The notes beneath the pieces were generated by a model that worked only from the letters and a program-made list of their open reading frames with translations, was not told where the DNA came from and did not search any database. This document shows positions 41,311-52,300 of a DNA stretch of 64,000 nt, one piece after another; position 1 is the stretch's first letter, and every line of letters begins with the position of its first letter. The position numbers and the translations under genes were made by a program. The stretch covers positions 416,701 to 480,700 of the forward strand of contig CAUJGJ010000129.1 in NCBI GenBank assembly GCA_963170055.1. Direction: 5' to 3'. Origin of the DNA: Halisarca cf. caerulea. Taxonomy: Eukaryota > Porifera > Demospongiae > Chondrillida > Halisarcidae.

Positions 41311-41373
41311 GACGAGCGTTACACACCGGAAGTCCAAATGAAAACAATATAGGGGCTGCCTGCGGCAGCCCCT
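41007..41373. mobile_element. hairpin-ended (TA)n-containing element, copy A
   Basis: The left end folds: CAAGTAATTCGAG (41007-41019) pairs with CTCGAATTACTTG (about 41051-41064), enclosing a GTGGGG/CCCCAC stem. The middle has a 24-bp imperfect palindrome (41126-41181) and a (TA)n tract (about 41263-41308). The right end is AGGGGCTGCC-TGC-GGCAGCCCCT, a 10-bp stem with a 3-base loop (about 41351-41373), followed by AA. A second copy lies at 57,369-57,650 and a fragment at 45,949-45,982. Confidence 0.8.
41126..41181. repeat. imperfect palindrome with 24-26 bp arms
   Basis: Arms 41126-41151 and 41158-41181 are reverse complements over nearly their full length (AATTGTTTTGAAAACAATTG against CAATTGTTTTCAAAACAATT), with a 6-base centre. 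Each arm is itself nearly palindromic. The segment is absent from copy B at 57,369, so it is probably a separate insertion. Confidence 0.85.
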
Positions 41374-41983
41374 AAAAATGGACACGCTAATGTTAATTAT
41401 GCAACAAATCCTTCTGTATAATAAGTTTAGTCGTAAAGGCAGAATAGATCTTCAATATTTCCAGTGAAATGATCTACATGGCAAGAAAATAAAGGATAAT
41501 ACTATAAAAAAACTTTTAAAAGTTACAGATACCCCACAGAATGTTTAATTACAGATGTTCATTCCACATATTATATTAACTATAGGTACTTTGCAGTTGT
41601 AATTACCTGGTAAGAAGCTTTCTTTAACTGTCAAAGACTCACAGAACAAAACTAAATTTGATCGCGGCCGCCATCTTTAATGGGAAGAATAAATATCATG
41701 GATATTCAAGAATAGTGCAATTCAATACTGCTGTTTGTGGGTGCAGGAAGTCATTTCAATTGATTATCATGTCTGTGCAGGTGGTTGTAACATTAGATTT
41801 GTGAAAGTAAATCAGTTGCTGCATTAAACAGAAAGGATGTTATCAAGCACCAAAATTGCATAATTAGTATAATTTGATACATTAATAATTATAACAAATA
41901 ATATGGCAAATATGGTTATAGAAATTCTTCAACATGCTAGATCGATTAGGTTCAATCAGTTTAGTTTTTTTAGTTGTGTATAC

Positions 41984-42008
41984 CTGAAGAAGCCCAAGTG
42001 GGCGAAAC
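41984..42008 (+). ncRNA. hammerhead-like core motif, possible Penelope-like element remnant
   Basis: CTGAAGA is followed by A, then GCCC-AAGT-GGGC, then GAAACG. This matches the hammerhead ribozyme core (CUGANGA, stem II, GAAA) except for one extra A before stem II. Penelope-like retroelements are known to carry hammerhead motifs. I could not find convincing stem I and stem III partners in the flanks, so it may be inactive or only a conserved element motif. Confidence 0.35.
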
Positions 42009-42230
42009 GTTGTACAATTGAATGATTGTTGATGAATCTTGACATGCGTTATCTGTCCAAAGTTAAAACTTATCCTAATATGGCAAATACTTCTTAACAG
42101 TTGAATTCACTAAAATTAGTACCATTATTTTTAAAAACTTTCTTGAAAACGCTAAATTTAGTACCTGCTAAATCTTGGCAATTGCAAAACGCTAAATTTA
42201 GTTCCCGCTAAAAATAGAGCCCTTAAGGTA

Positions 42231-44047
42231 CCTTCGTATCTCTTAAACATCCATCTCTATACCTTTTTGTTTTAATCATACCAACAGCCTTCTTGCTCAT
42301 GTAAACAATCATGCATGGCACTTGGATCACAGCCAACCATACAGTGTACAGGGGTTGAACTGTATACGAATTTTATTATCCTGGAGATCGAATTACAGTC
42401 ATGAATGATGATCATGAGCTTCGAGATCGTGAGCTAGCCTACGATGATTGGAGCTTTGAGACCCTGAGATTGAATGGACCTTGGTGAAAGGATCGCTCTT
42501 GGTCTGCTGATCAGATAAGATTTTTATTTGCCTGCAGATAAAATTACTGTCACAATGATGATCAAAGGTAATGTTTGCACCTTTGAGATCTTCAGATAGG
42601 ATAAACCTAGGCGATTGAATTACAATTTCTTTAACCTTGAAGATCAATTATGGTGATAAAAAGCATCCAAAATGAAATTACAATTTCACAACACACACCA
42701 TACGTAACTACGATTATGATTATGGTACATTACTTTACTATTACACTACAGATTCTGAAACTTTTTCAATGTGTACCGTATATACGTATACAGGGTAATC
42801 ACCGGAAATAATTGAAGAGCGGGGTTCTGCCTACACTGTTTGGAGGTGGTTGGGTCCAACCAGCAAAATTCATGGCCAACCACCTCTAACTTTTCAGAGA
42901 CCAGATAATTTGAAATTACAGTAATAATGTCTTTCCTCTAAATCTGTTTTTTTGTGATTGAAACACTTCAAGCCTCATGTTCAGTCTTATTGCCTTGAAA
43001 AAAGCCTTCACTGATGTTTTAGTTGGAAGATACACTTAGAAGTAGGTCTTTAAACATACATTAGCTGTGAGTTGTTTGACTTGATTACACCTTGGAAGAT
43101 AACCTGGGCAGAACCCTGGAAGAGGGTGGCATTTGCGCAATCCAGTAGTAGGCTAGTGCACAGTTGTCATTATCCTGGTGTATCCCACTGCGTGTGTGGT
43201 ATCTATTACGTATCTTCAAGGAGACTGCCTTGGGTATATTCGCAATATCCCAGGGTATATCAATGACCATATAAACCGTTTTTTGAGTAATGATAACTGA
43301 TAACTTCCCTGTGAACAGGATGATGCAACAACAGCACATCTGCTGTATGTACAATGTATAGAACTTTGCTAAGCCTATTATGAAGAAATTTGCATTGTTC
43401 TTTTTAAGCACATTTTTGTCTACACCTATAGTTTCAGACTCCATTGCAGCATTTGCAGTCTTTTAGGAGAGTGGAAGTTCCCCAAACTGAGCAATCGTGA
43501 ATTTTTCTAACTTTTTGATGACGAATAATTGACTGAAGTGAATAGTACTTTCATAATTTCTTGAAGCTGCCTTCCATAGGATTGGGTTAAAAGCATTATC
43601 TACGCATTTGCTGCACATGCATATCCGGTATACCCGTGCATAGAATCCACAGAAATTATGTGCCTCGTAAATTTTACACTATAAAATATTTTAAAAAGCA
43701 TTACGTATGTTCAAGAATGTTCAGCTGTACCAATTACTCTAGAATGCTTTGCAAGTGATTCAAGCATGTGGGACAGCAGCCCCTGTGAGTTTCTAACTCA
43801 GATTACTTGTTCCCTTCAACTTGATTGGTTTCAGTTTATGCTGTCTGTTCGCATTTGGTATTTATGTATGCTTGTTTGCATGCCTTTGACTGGATTGGGT
43901 CACTGTTGGCCTGGTCAGCTTTCAATGGTGTCCAAGACCAGAAACGTAAAATAACTTGTGTGGCCTAATGAGCCATGTATTTTGTGTATGTGTATATGCC
44001 CATTGCTTTGCTGTAAAATACGCATTTGACCTGTGTTTCACATAGTA
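42231..44047. other. non-coding stretch, no gene seen
   Basis: Only short open frames without recognisable domains occur on either strand. Part of 42380-42660 is a loose imperfect repeat of GAGATCG- and GAATTACA-type words. I see no feature I can name. Confidence 0.5.
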
Positions 44048-45031
44048 TAGTCAAACCTGGATAAGTCGAATCCCCAATAGCCCAAGAAAATAATTCTACG
44101 TACTTATCAGTAATTTTACTTAAGCAATATTGAAAATACATGTGTCAGAACAATGCAGTTGAGCACAAAAATCTAAAATTGAAGTCAGACATTTCTTAGC
44201 AATGCTTGCATTAAGTGGAAGGAACCATTGGTTCCACAGAATCATCAGCTTCTTCGTCTTTAACTGCATCTTCTACAACTGAGTCTGGTTGAGTGTCTAC
44301 AATAATTGAATCAGTGGTAGGAAGACCCGCTACTATTAAATCACTATCCACAGATAAGTAGTCTTCGTAGGAGTCATTTTCAATAAGTGGAAAATATTTC
44401 TAATCCTTTCCCAGATGTGGCCTGAGCTTGGTTGGTCACATACACCCCCAGATTCTACTTGATCAGTGGCAAGTCATCCAATCAAAATCCCACCTTGCAA
44501 AAACAATTTTCTACTGTTAGGGGAGTTACCATGTCCCATGCCCTTACAAGGTAAATACTGCCATCAAGCAGTGAGATCTGTGGGATGGTTTTGTCAGTGT
44601 CAAATTTCTGGACTACGCACCTCAAGATTTGGTGGCGATACTGACTCTTTAAAGACGCAATAATCCCCTGATCACACGGCTGTAAATGACTTCTCTTTCC
44701 CTTTCTCAACTTCAACAATCAATTCATACTTCTTTTCCAAAGAGAGTTTTGTTAGGTTTTGCTTGCTTTTACCTTTGTCAACCATGTTTATTACTTGCAC
44801 GTTTTAGCAACTCTGGACACAGGGACCTACGTCTGTAAATTCTTGCACACAGACCATATTTATGCAAGGCTTCGACTAAAGAATAATCCTTCACTGAAAA
44901 TATCGACTTACGTATAACTCGAGTATGTATTTGTACGTATGTCATCAGGAGGGTAGCTATACGTACTTCAAGATAAAGGATAATTCGTGTTATCCAGATT
45001 CGAGTTAAAATACACGTACGTATTTCCACTG
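44048..45031. mobile_element. internally deleted pogo/Tigger-like DNA transposon
   Basis: The left end reads TAGTCAAACCTGGATAAG (44048) and the right end is the inverse of CAGTGGAAATACG (ending 45031), with an inner CTCGAATCTGGATAA box matching CTGGATAAGTCGAATC at the left. TA follows the right end (45032-45033). The interior on the minus strand is a broken transposase (see 44211-44785). The terminal match is imperfect, so the element is old. Confidence 0.75.
44211..44785 (-). pseudogene. pogo/Tigger transposase remnant (CENP-B-type HTH joined to DDE C-terminus)
   Basis: On the minus strand, MVDKGKSKQNLTKLSLEKKYELIVEVEKG (starting 44785) looks like the N-terminal helix-turn-helix of pogo-type transposases. 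It passes with a frameshift directly into HLQPCDQGIIASLKSQYRHQ...LLDGSIYLVRAWDMV...VENCFCKVGF, the conserved C-terminal end of the DDE_1 domain. A stop follows (44479 region), and an acidic tail (DTQPDSVVEDAVKDEEADDS) is readable in another stretch ending at a stop at 44211. The catalytic DDE core is deleted. Such a copy cannot transpose itself. Confidence 0.85.
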
Positions 45032-46284
45032 TAGTAAATTAAATGTGCTATCTTCTGAAACATAACTCAAACACGAGTATGTTTTTTTTCCATGTCAGCC
45101 TAGCAGAAAGCAATCCATAATAATTACTATATCATCTTCACTTGTATTGTTACAATGTTACAGTTTTACGTACATTGTACATACGTATGTTGGTGAAAAA
45201 CAAGATCTACGTACATAATGTGGAAATGTGCATCAAACTTATACGTATGTGTTCCACTGAGTATTTGTATATATTTGTACATATTCCAAGTAGAAAATAG
45301 TCTTGGTTTCTTTTAGTGCCACATTTTCCAAATTTCAGTAGTAGTTATAGTTGTCCCTGAAGAAGTGCGTAGACAAGTATGTATATTCACAGCATGAAAG
45401 CATGGAATGACTAAACATACTAGTATGAGTACAATTCTATCATATGTGGTACATAGCCTGCATGTTGTTTCCAATACTGAAATCCCTACTAAAGTAGGTT
45501 CTTCTCTTCTAGGGTTACATTCTGGGAGTACAGTATGTGCTGTTGTTAATTTTATTCGCTTGTTCACTATTTTTCTGTACAAACAATAATGTTTTGTAGA
45601 TCATACCTTACTGCTACAGATTTATTCATGCGATTTTGTGAAATAAACCATCAAAAATGGTTTGTGTTAATTTAAGCCAAGTGATTCTCTACTATGGTAG
45701 CATGCAGTTGGAGGCTTTTAAGTGATAATTTCTGTGAGGGGAAATTCCAGTACATAAGTAGCATTAGTTGAGTACAGTGAAACCTCTCCCTGAAAATGTT
45801 CAGTTTAGAGAGGTTTCCAGATCAGGGAAGTTTTAAATATGGGGAGTAGGACTTCAAATCACATCCAGTTTCAGGGTCGGTGCAATCAGTACAGCTACTA
45901 CGGCCATGGCCGTACCACTTTTGTCACAAGCATACCTTAAAATTAAGTCAAGTAATTCGAGTTAAAAACTCGTGGGGGCTACTGGGACACTGTAATGTTA
46001 TATCATAGACACTATACACGTACTATATACTGTTATTATAATATTGCATGTATTAGGGCCTGCAATACTATTAGTAAGGTCATCTCGATTGTCAGTATGT
46101 TGATGGCTGTACCAATTGTACAGAACTTGTTCCGGTTCTGAGTTTGGAGAGAGTTCCAGATTACAGAGGGGTCTGTTTAGACTATATTTTGCCTAAATGT
46201 TTAGCTTTATTGTAGGCATGTACTAGTGCCCATCATCTAATGTTTACTGCAGAAATTATGATAATTTATCTTCTGTTTCATTTA
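45032..46284. other. non-coding sequence upstream of the ankyrin gene, with transposon ends
   Basis: No coding frame is supported. CAGTGAAACCTCTCCCTG at about 45776 resembles a TA-targeting transposon end, without a clear partner. A fragment of the hairpin-ended repeat family lies at 45,949-45,982 (CAAGTAATTCGAG...CTCGTGGGGGCT). No TATA box or CpG-rich promoter stands out. Confidence 0.5.
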
Positions 46285-46285
46285 G
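46271..46285 (+). other. likely splice acceptor in the 5' UTR of the ankyrin gene
   Basis: TTCTGTTTCATTTAG is a good pyrimidine tract plus AG, 48 bases before the start codon at 46334. An in-frame TGA at 46316-46318 lies between them. The acceptor would therefore join a non-coding upstream exon and would not extend the protein N-terminally. Confidence 0.5.
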
Positions 46286-46333
46286 AATTTCTCCCGGTAC
46301 ACAAGTAGTGCTGTTTGACTGACCAAGTTTAAC

Positions 46334-49300
46334 ATGTACCGTATTCTCAGGCAAAGGTTTGCTAGTAACATGAATTTTGAAACCATATTTTCCAATGAAA
46401 CAACCTTTAATATAAATGAAAAGGGTCGGAATGGTAAAAGCCTGCTTCATGATGCCTGTGAACGGAATGATATAGAGTCAGTGAAACTCCTTGTCACTGA
46501 TGAAGCTGTTGATCTCGGAGTAACAGATGACAATGGCTACACACCTCTGCATTGTGTGTGTAAGAAAGCCTTCTTGGAATGTTTGGAGTATATGATAGAC
46601 CACAGTAAGAGTGTGAACATAGAAGATTTATTGCAGAGAAGAAGGAGGACTGGTATTTTGCAATTAACAGTTATCCCCAGTCCCCTGTCAGTCAAGGATG
46701 AGTCTGGTAAGGTAATCTTGCACCATGCCTGTGATAAAGGGAGAGCACACCTTGTGGACAGGCTGCTTGCATTTCATGCTGATCCAAATGTACAAGACAA
46801 TGCTCACTGCACACCTCTGCACTATGCTTGCTGGCGTGGAAACATGGATATAATTAAGGCGCTAATTCATACTTATAAAGCTAACCTTAATATACCATGT
46901 AACTCAAGTGGCACAGTTGTGCACTATGCTTGCAAGGAGAGAAAGCTAAAATTGTTGCAAGTTCTTCTATCTTGTAATCCTGATCTTTCAGTGGTTGATT
47001 GTAGCATTCGGACACCACTTCACCTAGCTTGTGAAAGTGACTTTGTGGAAGGGGTTAGTGAACTCCTTGCAAGAGGTTCTTGCTGCACTGCTGAAGATGC
47101 ATCTGGTTTCACTCCTATGTATTATGCCTGTCAGCATTCTCATTTACAGTGTGTGGAATACCTGATTGAAAAGAGTGAGCAAGGTGTATCCCTTCTTACA
47201 CCGGCTGTATTGGATGCCAGGAATACATATTCAGGCAAAGGAATCCTTCATTGTGCCTGTGAGGTAGGGAATGTTAAGGTTGTGAAATGGCTTATTGAAG
47301 CTGGAGCAGATCTGTCTGTGAAGGACAATAAAAACACAACCCCTCTCCACCTTGCCTGTGTAAATCATCACTGGAATTGTGTGGACAGTTTACTGGACCG
47401 GTGTATAATGAAAGGCACTGAAGGAAAACAGATATTGTTACCTGTTCTCATGTATCTAAATAACTTTTGCAGGAGGGATAAATCAATTCATGGATTTATT
47501 ACGCATCTCTTTGGTGTAGATAATACTACATTAATGAATGAGAGAGGTCACAAACTCCTAATTTATGCCATTGAGGGCAATCTATGGTCTTGTGTCGAGA
47601 ATGTAGTTCAATGTTTCATCTCATCAGTGCCTAAAGATCAATGCAAATCCTTTCTCAGTCTTATTGTGCCTTATACTTGGAAATGCACTTCCTATTCTAT
47701 ACTTGACGAACTTATTGATTTGGATGTCAACTTGGCAGTGACAGATACTAATGGATATACCCTCCTCCATAATCTTTGTATGAACGCAAACCGAACACAT
47801 TGTCTTCACACCGTGGATTCCTTAGACCATCTTCTGAAGCATCTTCCAGATGCAAAGATTCAAGAATTGATTGCTACAAGCAAATGTCCCAATCCTCTGA
47901 CCATTACAGACCCATTAGGCCAAGTAATACTGCATCATGTCTGTAAGAAAGACCATGCAGGCCTTGTTAAAAGAATCCTTCATTTTGGAGCAGAGCCTGA
48001 TGTAAAGGACGCACTTCAGCGTACACCTTTGCACTATGCCTGTATGGGTGGGAATAGTGAAACAGTGAGTGTACTCATTAGTAAAGATACCAATCTTGCA
48101 GCACTGGCAGATGTTTCTGGGTGCACCCCAATGCATTATGCTTGCAGTTATGCACATGTATCTTGCGTACAAATCCTGATAGACAAAATCCCTCAATACC
48201 AACATCTGCTCGAAATGTCAACAGGAATGATTTGGGGTGCCACACCACTTACAATTCAGCAGAACCAAACGCAAAAAGTGATCCTGCACCATGCATGTGA
48301 GAAAGGGGCAAACGAGCTTATTAAGGTGCTTATTAAAGCTGGTGCAAGTCCTTTTGTATATGATGCAACTAAGACCACGCCCCTCCATTATGCCTTTAAA
48401 TATTGTCATTGGGATTGTGTAAATATCCTACTTGACCACTGCATAGAGGCCAAAGTTACACTCCCAGAATTTTCCAAGTCATTTCTTATCCTTGCTTTGG
48501 AAAATTGTGAACTATTTGTGGCATGCAAGCTACTAAGAGCTGACTGTAAACTGGAGAGTATTGAGAGTCATGCAGTTCACCAGACAGCATGTAAGAATTA
48601 TGATTGGGGCAAGGTACACAGACTGACCGACCACTGCATGGAGACACTTTCAAGAAACAATGCCCAAACATTTTTAAACCCTTTCCTTCCTCGTGCTTGT
48701 GAAAGAGGTGACCTATTCATTGTTACTCGGTTACTGGGTATTGTTAATTGTGCTATAGTTCATCATGAAGTTCAAGCTGCTCTCAAGTCAGCCTGTGAGA
48801 ATGGTCATTTGGAGTGTGTTGAGTTCATAGCTGACCATTGTATTAGAACAGCGGATACATCTACAGTGAAACAGCTGTTAAAGTCAGCTCTCTCTCTTGC
48901 ATTTGACAGAAGTCCACTTGATTCGGAAAGGCTAATTGGAATTGGATATGCTGATATATTGGCCAGTAGGGGTATCACACTTATCCTTTCCGCTTGTGAA
49001 AATGACCACTGGAAATGTGTGGAACATCTAGTTAATCGTTGTATAGAGATTATGCCCATAAATGAAATCCAAGATTTACATTCTATTTTGCCTTATGTCT
49101 ATAAAAATGGTAGTCTAAAAGTTGATCTTTTCATAAAGCTTGTTGAAGTAGGTGCTCCTCTCACTGGAAGAGACACCAATGGGTACACATGTCTTCACTA
49201 TTTGTGTAAGAATGGTCACTTGAGTGGTTTGGAATACTTAATATTAGATAAGTATCACAAAGATCTAAAACTTATTCTTGACTTATTTCAGCATCACAGC

Positions 49301-52300
49301 TGGTACTACTTTGGAGCCACTCCATTGACTATCCAGGATGAATCAGGAAAAGTAATACTACATCATGCCTGCCAGGGTGGCACTGCACAATTGGTGCAGA
49401 AACTCTTCGATTTTGGTGCAAAAGCAAATGTTTATGACAATAGGCTATTTACACCTCTCCACTATGCCTGTCAGAGAGGGAAGTTTGATGTGATTAGAAT
49501 AGTGATTGAGTCTGGGGCTGACCTCAATGCAGTATGTGATGGGGGCGCAGCACTGCACTATGCATGTAAGCAAAGAAATACAAAGTTAGTGCAGCTTCTC
49601 CTCTCTTCTGGTGCTAATCCCAATGTCTGTGATCAGAATGCTCTGACACCTCTTCACACAGCTTGTCAGCATGGTGCAGCAGAAGTAATTGATGCCCTGG
49701 TTGCAGGTGGAGCAAATTGTGCTGCGAAGGATAAAATAGGGTTTACACCTATGCACTATGCGTGTAAAAATGCCCATTTACAATGTGTACGACATCTCAT
49801 TGGCAAGAGAGAGCAGCACAAATATCTGCTTCACAAACGATCAAAACTGTTTTATTGGGGCTACTCACCCACTACCATTACAGAGGATTTGTCTGGTAAA
49901 GTTGTTCTTCACCATGCATGTGAGCAAGGGGATTTTGAGTTAGTAAGGATACTTATTGAGGCTGGTGTAAGTATTTATGTTTATGATTCGAACCGCCGCA
50001 CACCACTCCATTATGCCTTTATGAGTAACTCCTCAGAATCGTGTGTTAAATATTTGGTTGATCACTGTGAAGAGGCAAAGGACAAGTCAGATTCACAAAA
50101 GTTTTTAAATGCCTTTCTTCCCCTAGCATGTAAAAAGGGTTATCTCAAAGTTGTTAAAAGTCTTGTTAACTTTGGTTGTGAGCTATCAGTGGATGATTCA
50201 AATAACTCTCCCCTCTTATGTGCTGCTGAGAATGATCATTGGGATTGTGTGCAGTGGTTGGTCGATCATTGTGTATCTTGTACAATGAAAGAAGTGAAGC
50301 GAGAACAGTTGTTGGATCCTATTCTCCCTCTTGCCTGCCAAAAAAATGATTTGGCTGTTATAAAGAAACTCATGGGTGCAAATGAAGGAGAAGTGATGAA
50401 AGAAAGAGCCCGTAAACTTCTCCATTATGCTTGTGTGAATGGGCACTGGTCATGTGTAGAAATGCTTCTTGAAAACTGCAACAGGAGATCATCATCCACA
50501 CCAGTATTACTGATAACTTCACTGAATGATGTTTTACATTACGCTTGCAGAAGTGGTAATATTGGTGTAATCGAGAAGCTAGTCAAAATGAATGCTAAAT
50601 TTTCTATAGCAGATGATAACAATTTCACTCCTCTCCATTATTTATGCCAAAATGCCCATGTACTTTGTTTGGAGTATGTATTGGGACTGGAGGACTCGAG
50701 AATAAATGAGGAAATAGCTCAAATCATGAAGTCAGATTTTACTCCACTGGGCGTCAAAGACAACTTGGGTAAAGCAGCAGTGCACCATGCCTGTGAGAAA
50801 GGGAGTGTACACCTGGTAAGACTCTTATTGGCATGTGGTGCAGATCCAGGTGTACTTGATGGTACACACTGCACTCCACTTCACTATGCCTGCTGGAAAG
50901 AGGACATGGACATCATTGAAGAACTTCTTGCTAAGAAACCTGATCTTGTTAATGTGGCATGTGATGGTAGTGGCACACCTTTGCAAGATGCTTGTGCTAA
51001 GGGGAATGTTAGATTAGTAGAAGTACTTATTTCTGCTCATGCTGACCTGAATGTTAGTGATTCTGATGGTTGTACTCCGCTTCACATTGCTTGTAGAGGA
51101 GGGTTTCTTGATGTTGTTCAAAGGCTTGCTTCGGCTAAGGGTAACTGTATAGCTAAGGACAAACATGGACAAACCCCTATGCATCATGCTAGTAAAAATG
51201 GCCATTTACCTTGTGTTGAGGCGTTAATTAACAGATCTCCCAATGGGCAGTCACTGCTCAAGGTCCCTGCCACACCTGTATCAGATGATACACCTCTGAC
51301 TGTGCATAATACATCTGGTAAGGTGCTTCTTCATTATGCTTGTGAGCAAGGCAATATTAGAATTGCTAGGATGGCTATTGAGGAGGGTGCTGATCCGACA
51401 GTAGATGACTCCAGTCATTTGACACCCCTTCACTATGCTTGTGAGAAGAACCACACATTGTGTGCAGAGCACATGATTGACCACTGTAGGAATTCAAAGG
51501 TTCTTCTTAGTGGTATGCTTCCTTTAGTCTCAAAGAAACGTAACCTTTTGTTGGTCAAGAAACTGCTTTCTACAGGTGCTAATTACTCCGTGAAAGATGC
51601 CGAAGGAAAGTCAGCCCTCCACTATGCTTGTGAGAATAATGATGTGCACTGTGCAGAATGTCTTATTCAACATTGTGAAAAAGTTCTGAACCCCCCTAAA
51701 CTGAAAAAATATTTGAGCAAACATCTTCGTATTGCTAGTGTGGGGGATCACGTTGATGTGGTGGAGAAACTTCTTCAAGCTGGAGCTGATATTGCAGTAC
51801 AAGATGGGAATGGTGACACAGCTGTTTACTTTGCCTACAGAAACAACTACAGGCAGAGTGCAAGCAAGATGATAGATTCTTGTTTAAAACTACTGACCAA
51901 AGATCAAAATAAACAGATTTTGAATCCCATTCTTCTTCTTGCTTGTAAGGAAGGTGATAGCAGTACTGTTAAGAAAATCTGTAAAGTGAAAATCGACCTT
52001 GAGTTTACAGACTATTTGAAGAATACACCCCTCCACTATGCTTGCCAAAACAGTAACATACAATGTGTACAAGCCATCCTTAATACCCAGAAGTCTCATG
52101 AAAAACAGCTAACTATCCTTCGAATACCCAACAAGGATGGTAAGACACCGCTGAACTTGGACACAGGTGGTAGAGTCATACTACATGAGGCATGTGAAAA
52201 AGGCAATGTTGGGGTAGTTAAATTGCTTCTGGCTGCTGGAGCCAGTCGTCAAGCACGAATAAAAGCTTCTGGCTTGACACCCATTCACTTAGCTTGTTTG

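Larger units (their letters stand above)
40904..42230. mobile_element. 1.3-kb TIR element with nested insertions
   Basis: The left end TACCTTAAGGGC...CTATTTTTAGCGGG (40904-40946) and right end (42190-42230) are imperfect inverted repeats of about 40 bp sharing the TTTTTAGCGGG and TTTAGCG boxes. The interior has no transposase frame. It holds a hairpin-ended element at 41,007-41,373 and a CTGAAGA...GGCGAAACG motif at 41,984-42,008. The target duplication is unclear because the TA at the ends may belong to either the TIR or the target. Confidence 0.7.

Noticed and set aside
43085..43444. 119-codon minus-strand frame at 43.1-43.4 kb
   Set aside because: No domain or splice context; composition resembles random AT-rich sequence.
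46285..46333. N-terminal extension of the ankyrin protein, for example to a kinase domain upstream
   Set aside because: An in-frame TGA at 46316 lies between the likely acceptor and the ATG, and no kinase-like frame is visible upstream in the window.
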